A stretch of DNA of 64,000 nucleotides, from positions 80,849 to 144,848 of the forward strand of contig PUQB01000619.1 in assembly GCA_003024785.1 (NCBI GenBank), read 5' to 3'. The stretch comes from Selaginella tamariscina. Taxonomy: Eukaryota > Streptophyta > Lycopodiopsida > Selaginellales > Selaginellaceae. Positions 61,316-64,000 of the stretch are shown here, in pieces. Below the pieces are notes generated by a model, which was given only the letters and a program-made list of their open reading frames with translations, ran no database searches and had not been told where the DNA came from. The translations under genes and the position numbers were made by a program. The number at the start of each line of letters is the position of its first letter. The first letter of the stretch is position 1.

Positions 61316-64000
61316 GTGTATGTATGTATGTATGTATGTGTGTGTGTGTGTGTGTGTGTATACATTTATAATGATTTGCAAATGTATTATATTAACATAA
61401 TAGCTAATATGATATGTGCTGGCAGCTCAGACGACTGGATGGCTATCACTGAATTAATAAATGCTTCTCTAGAGACCAGTGATACATCGTCTTTGAACAT
61501 CTCAATGGAGCAGGTAATATATGTATGCGTAGGTTAGCAATATGATATACTACAGCTAGTATATATACTAATCTCTACATGTAACAATGGCAATATAACT
61601 GGCATCATCTTGATTTTGGTGTGTATACCATGAGTAGTATTATGTGTCGATCTTTATGTCTATGTTATGTATATATATTTCTTGTGTATTATTTATAATA
61701 ATGTGTACTGTGTAAATCTTTATATACTTTGATTGCAGAAAATGATAGGCTCGAGACTAACAAACTATATATAGCCTTCAAACAAATTAGTAAAGAGCTA
61801 AAGGGACCGTTTCTGGCAGATCTGAAATTATTACAGATACGGCTCAAAGCCTATGGTTCTGGCAACAAACATACTAGACTACTTCAAAGGCCAGTTATTT
61901 ATAATAAGTGTACACACATATATAGATCACGTCTGTGTACTCCTCTCTTTCCACGTCCACACGATTATGTATATTTACTATTATTATTACTCTGTATATT
62001 TTTCTTCTGCTATTATTTACAGGTTTTTCACTTATCAATTTCCAAGATGTGAAAGTTTATTTATCTACTTTAGATAAGACTTCTCAGGAGTGGCTCGTGA
62101 ATGAATTACGTGAAGCTCTTTCTTTGTAGTAGATGTAAATGCCTTACGCAGGCAATTTCTGCTTATCAAGTCGAGAACATTTCGATTACTTTGGTTGTGC
62201 AGGTACTTAAATGTGTGTGTGTGTGTTTATATAAACATTTATAATTTATAGGTGGTGAACTCGTGCTTAAAATGGTTAATCTGTATACGGAGAGTCTCAA
62301 ATACTCTGTGGAGCTGGATCCTGAAGAGAGTAATTGGTGAAGAGCTTCTTGTTATGGCTGCTAATCTCCTGGTTAAGGTAGAGTTAAGCACATACACATT
62401 ATATATATGATAAATAAATTTCGACTGTTTTAAACTGTTCTTTTCCATTCAGCTCTTTCTTCAAATGAATCAGTTTGGTTATATTGTGGAAGCACTGTTT
62501 ATTCTCGAATATGGTTTGAGCTTAAGAAGGTATGCACTCATGTGGCGTGTTGTGTATAGAAACCGTGTTATTACTCTCTATTGGATTAATACTCTAATAA
62601 ATTTCTTACAGATTTAATTTCAGTTTAAGTTATGCTTGTTAGCTTGTACTAGCATTTGCTGTATCAGTCTTGCGGCAGTAGGTAAATCTTGTTTCCATGC
62701 GTATGCGAAGTACATAATATTACATTATTTATATATGCATCAATATCTATATGTTTTATAGTGTATTCATTAAGTTTACGCATACATATATCTGTAAACA
62801 TTATGTTTTTTCGAAGGTTTAAGAGTTTAGACGTGAAGAATATTCTTTTTGAGGTTTCATCACACCATATTACCGAGTCTACTTGAGTCATCAAACTGGC
62901 CTGTGCTGGGGTACTAAGTGAATCTATCCGATTCATAAGACTTCAAAACGAGGCAGCAGACATGGTTATTGGCTTATAGACACGGCAACTATGCAAAGGT
63001 ACGATGTATATATGTGTGTGTATCTTATGAAGAAAATTAATCAATGAACTCAATATTTGTTTTGGTTTTTGTTTAGATATTTGAATTTGTGGATTTAAAG
63101 GTAAACTTGGAAGTTCACATCATTATGCGTCTCAGGATTGAGATGGGAATATTATCCTAAAGCAAAAAACCGACAGCCTTGATGCCATAAGTGATTATTG
63201 ATTATAACACCACAATAGATATTTTTTATATGTGTGCTGTTTGTATGCATGTATGTCTCTGGTAAGAGTGTACTTTGTAGACATGCAGGACATTCTTTTA
63301 CAGATGGAGGAGGGTAGGGAGTTTCTCAAATGAGATGAGAATATTCTTTCTAGTTGACATTCAATGAAGACCTCGAGACCGACCATGGGTTCACCACTTC
63401 CTGATGTAAACTTTGTAACTGGTATGTTACGTTATACAGTTCCTGTATGTACTATATATTATATATATATAATGATGCATACGTATATCATATGCATTAC
63501 TTTTTTCTTTATTTTTTTTGCAGGCCCCTCTGAAGAACGAATTGATTCAAAGGTAACTGAAATGCTTAACACTAAATTGTATGTATGCATATTAACACAC
63601 ACACCACACAACACACAACACGGTTAATTAATATCTTTTAGGAAAATCAGAAGAGGTGGAGGCAATTATAAGCAAAGAGTTCAATTCCACGACTACTCTT
63701 TCTTGCTTTGCATTCAGTCTCTTTTACAAAAGAGGAGAACCGACGCGAGAATTAAAAGAGCTTTTTGAATCCTACTTAAGGGGATTTAATCTGTGTTTAG
63801 ACGACTTAATCTCCCCATCATCAAATGTAAGCTTATCTATGGTACTATGCATTATGCAATACATGTGTGATAATGTATGTTATACATGAAATTGCTCCAC
63901 TCTATTGATTTTAGCGGATACGACAATATATAAGCATCTGAGTGTGTGTGTACGCGCCATGTGTGTGTTGTGAGAGGAGAGAGAGAGAGAGAGAGAGAGA
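59797..64000 (+). CDS. NAA25: NatB N-terminal acetyltransferase auxiliary subunit NAA25, 3' end outside window
   Basis: NAA25 anchors the catalytic NAA20 to the ribosome in the NatB complex, which acetylates Met-Asp/Glu/Asn/Gln N-termini. The start at 59797 (MGGGAVMERRLQPLWEAIDL) and exon 1 to 59928 match the family. Exon 2 (60130-60268) reads ALKALIMEKIGKPEEALLLC, and later exons give EEATQVFETACSKLPGNLEL, YNYVKQQQ, SGDSKYLIWAVSAY, GEILMHLHKYSEAFATYKEI and LKSLDVKNILFEVSSHHI. These are TPR-type helices in the order known for NAA25. Many introns are about 100 bp and carry TG, TC or TA repeats. Frame slips occur near 60500, 60606, 61000 and at several later exons. The gene continues beyond the right end. 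Confidence 0.87.
61227..61358 (+). repeat. (TC)n(TA)n(TG)n microsatellite in a NAA25 intron
   Basis: About 70 bases of TC, then TA, TATG and TG blocks directly follow the splice donor region of a short intron. Confidence 0.95.
63970..64000 (+). repeat. (GA)n microsatellite at the window edge
   Basis: A GA run continues out of the window. Confidence 0.9.

Overview
The window is nuclear DNA of a land plant, most likely a Selaginella-like lycophyte. This is inferred from four PPR genes, two of them built from tandem 31-residue motifs ending in AYAQNGH-type signatures, from many short introns (about 49-150 bp) packed with dinucleotide repeats, and from plant-specific families (SWEET, GLUTAMINE DUMPER, DUF1664, plastid L27). 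Species is not provable from sequence alone.

Layout: bases 1-37,300 are gene-dense. In order they hold mitochondrial-type HslU (-), a G-patch splicing factor of the TFIP11/STIPL1/NTR1 family (+), a PPR gene (+), an unknown serine-rich protein (-), an organelle-type J-protein (-), a receptor-like kinase (-), a DUF1664 protein (-), plastid ribosomal protein bL27 (-), a decayed SWEET transporter (+), a DnaJ11-like plastid J-protein (+), PPR 2 (-), ORC2 (+), PPR 3 (-), a tRNA-fMet-like sequence, an AT-rich tandem array, a GLUTAMINE DUMPER protein (-), tubulin-folding cofactor E (-) and PPR 4 (+). Bases 37,300-59,790 are repeat-rich: several copies of one roughly 1-kb repeat in both orientations, two foldback elements, an F-box gene (-) and a nearly complete Ty3/Gypsy chromovirus with two LTRs of about 970 bp. 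Bases 59,797 to the end carry the NatB auxiliary subunit NAA25 (+), running off the right edge.

The genes are mostly unrelated housekeeping and organelle functions (protein quality control, organelle RNA processing and translation, spliceosome recycling, replication origin licensing, tubulin folding, N-terminal acetylation). Several pairs start back to back across less than 250 bp, often with AACCCTAA (telo-box) motifs near the start codons.

The main caution is that many conserved reading frames are interrupted by apparent single-base insertions or deletions, often in or beside homopolymers. This looks more like uncorrected long-read consensus error than mass pseudogenisation, but the kinase and SWEET genes lack larger conserved pieces and may be truly broken. 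The most unusual structures are near-perfect DNA palindromes encoding the AYAQ-x-GH motif inside PPR genes, a long inverted repeat in an intron of the plastid L27 gene, a 49-nt intron made largely of TG repeat, and an AT-rich array carrying a duplicated tail of the GLUTAMINE DUMPER gene.
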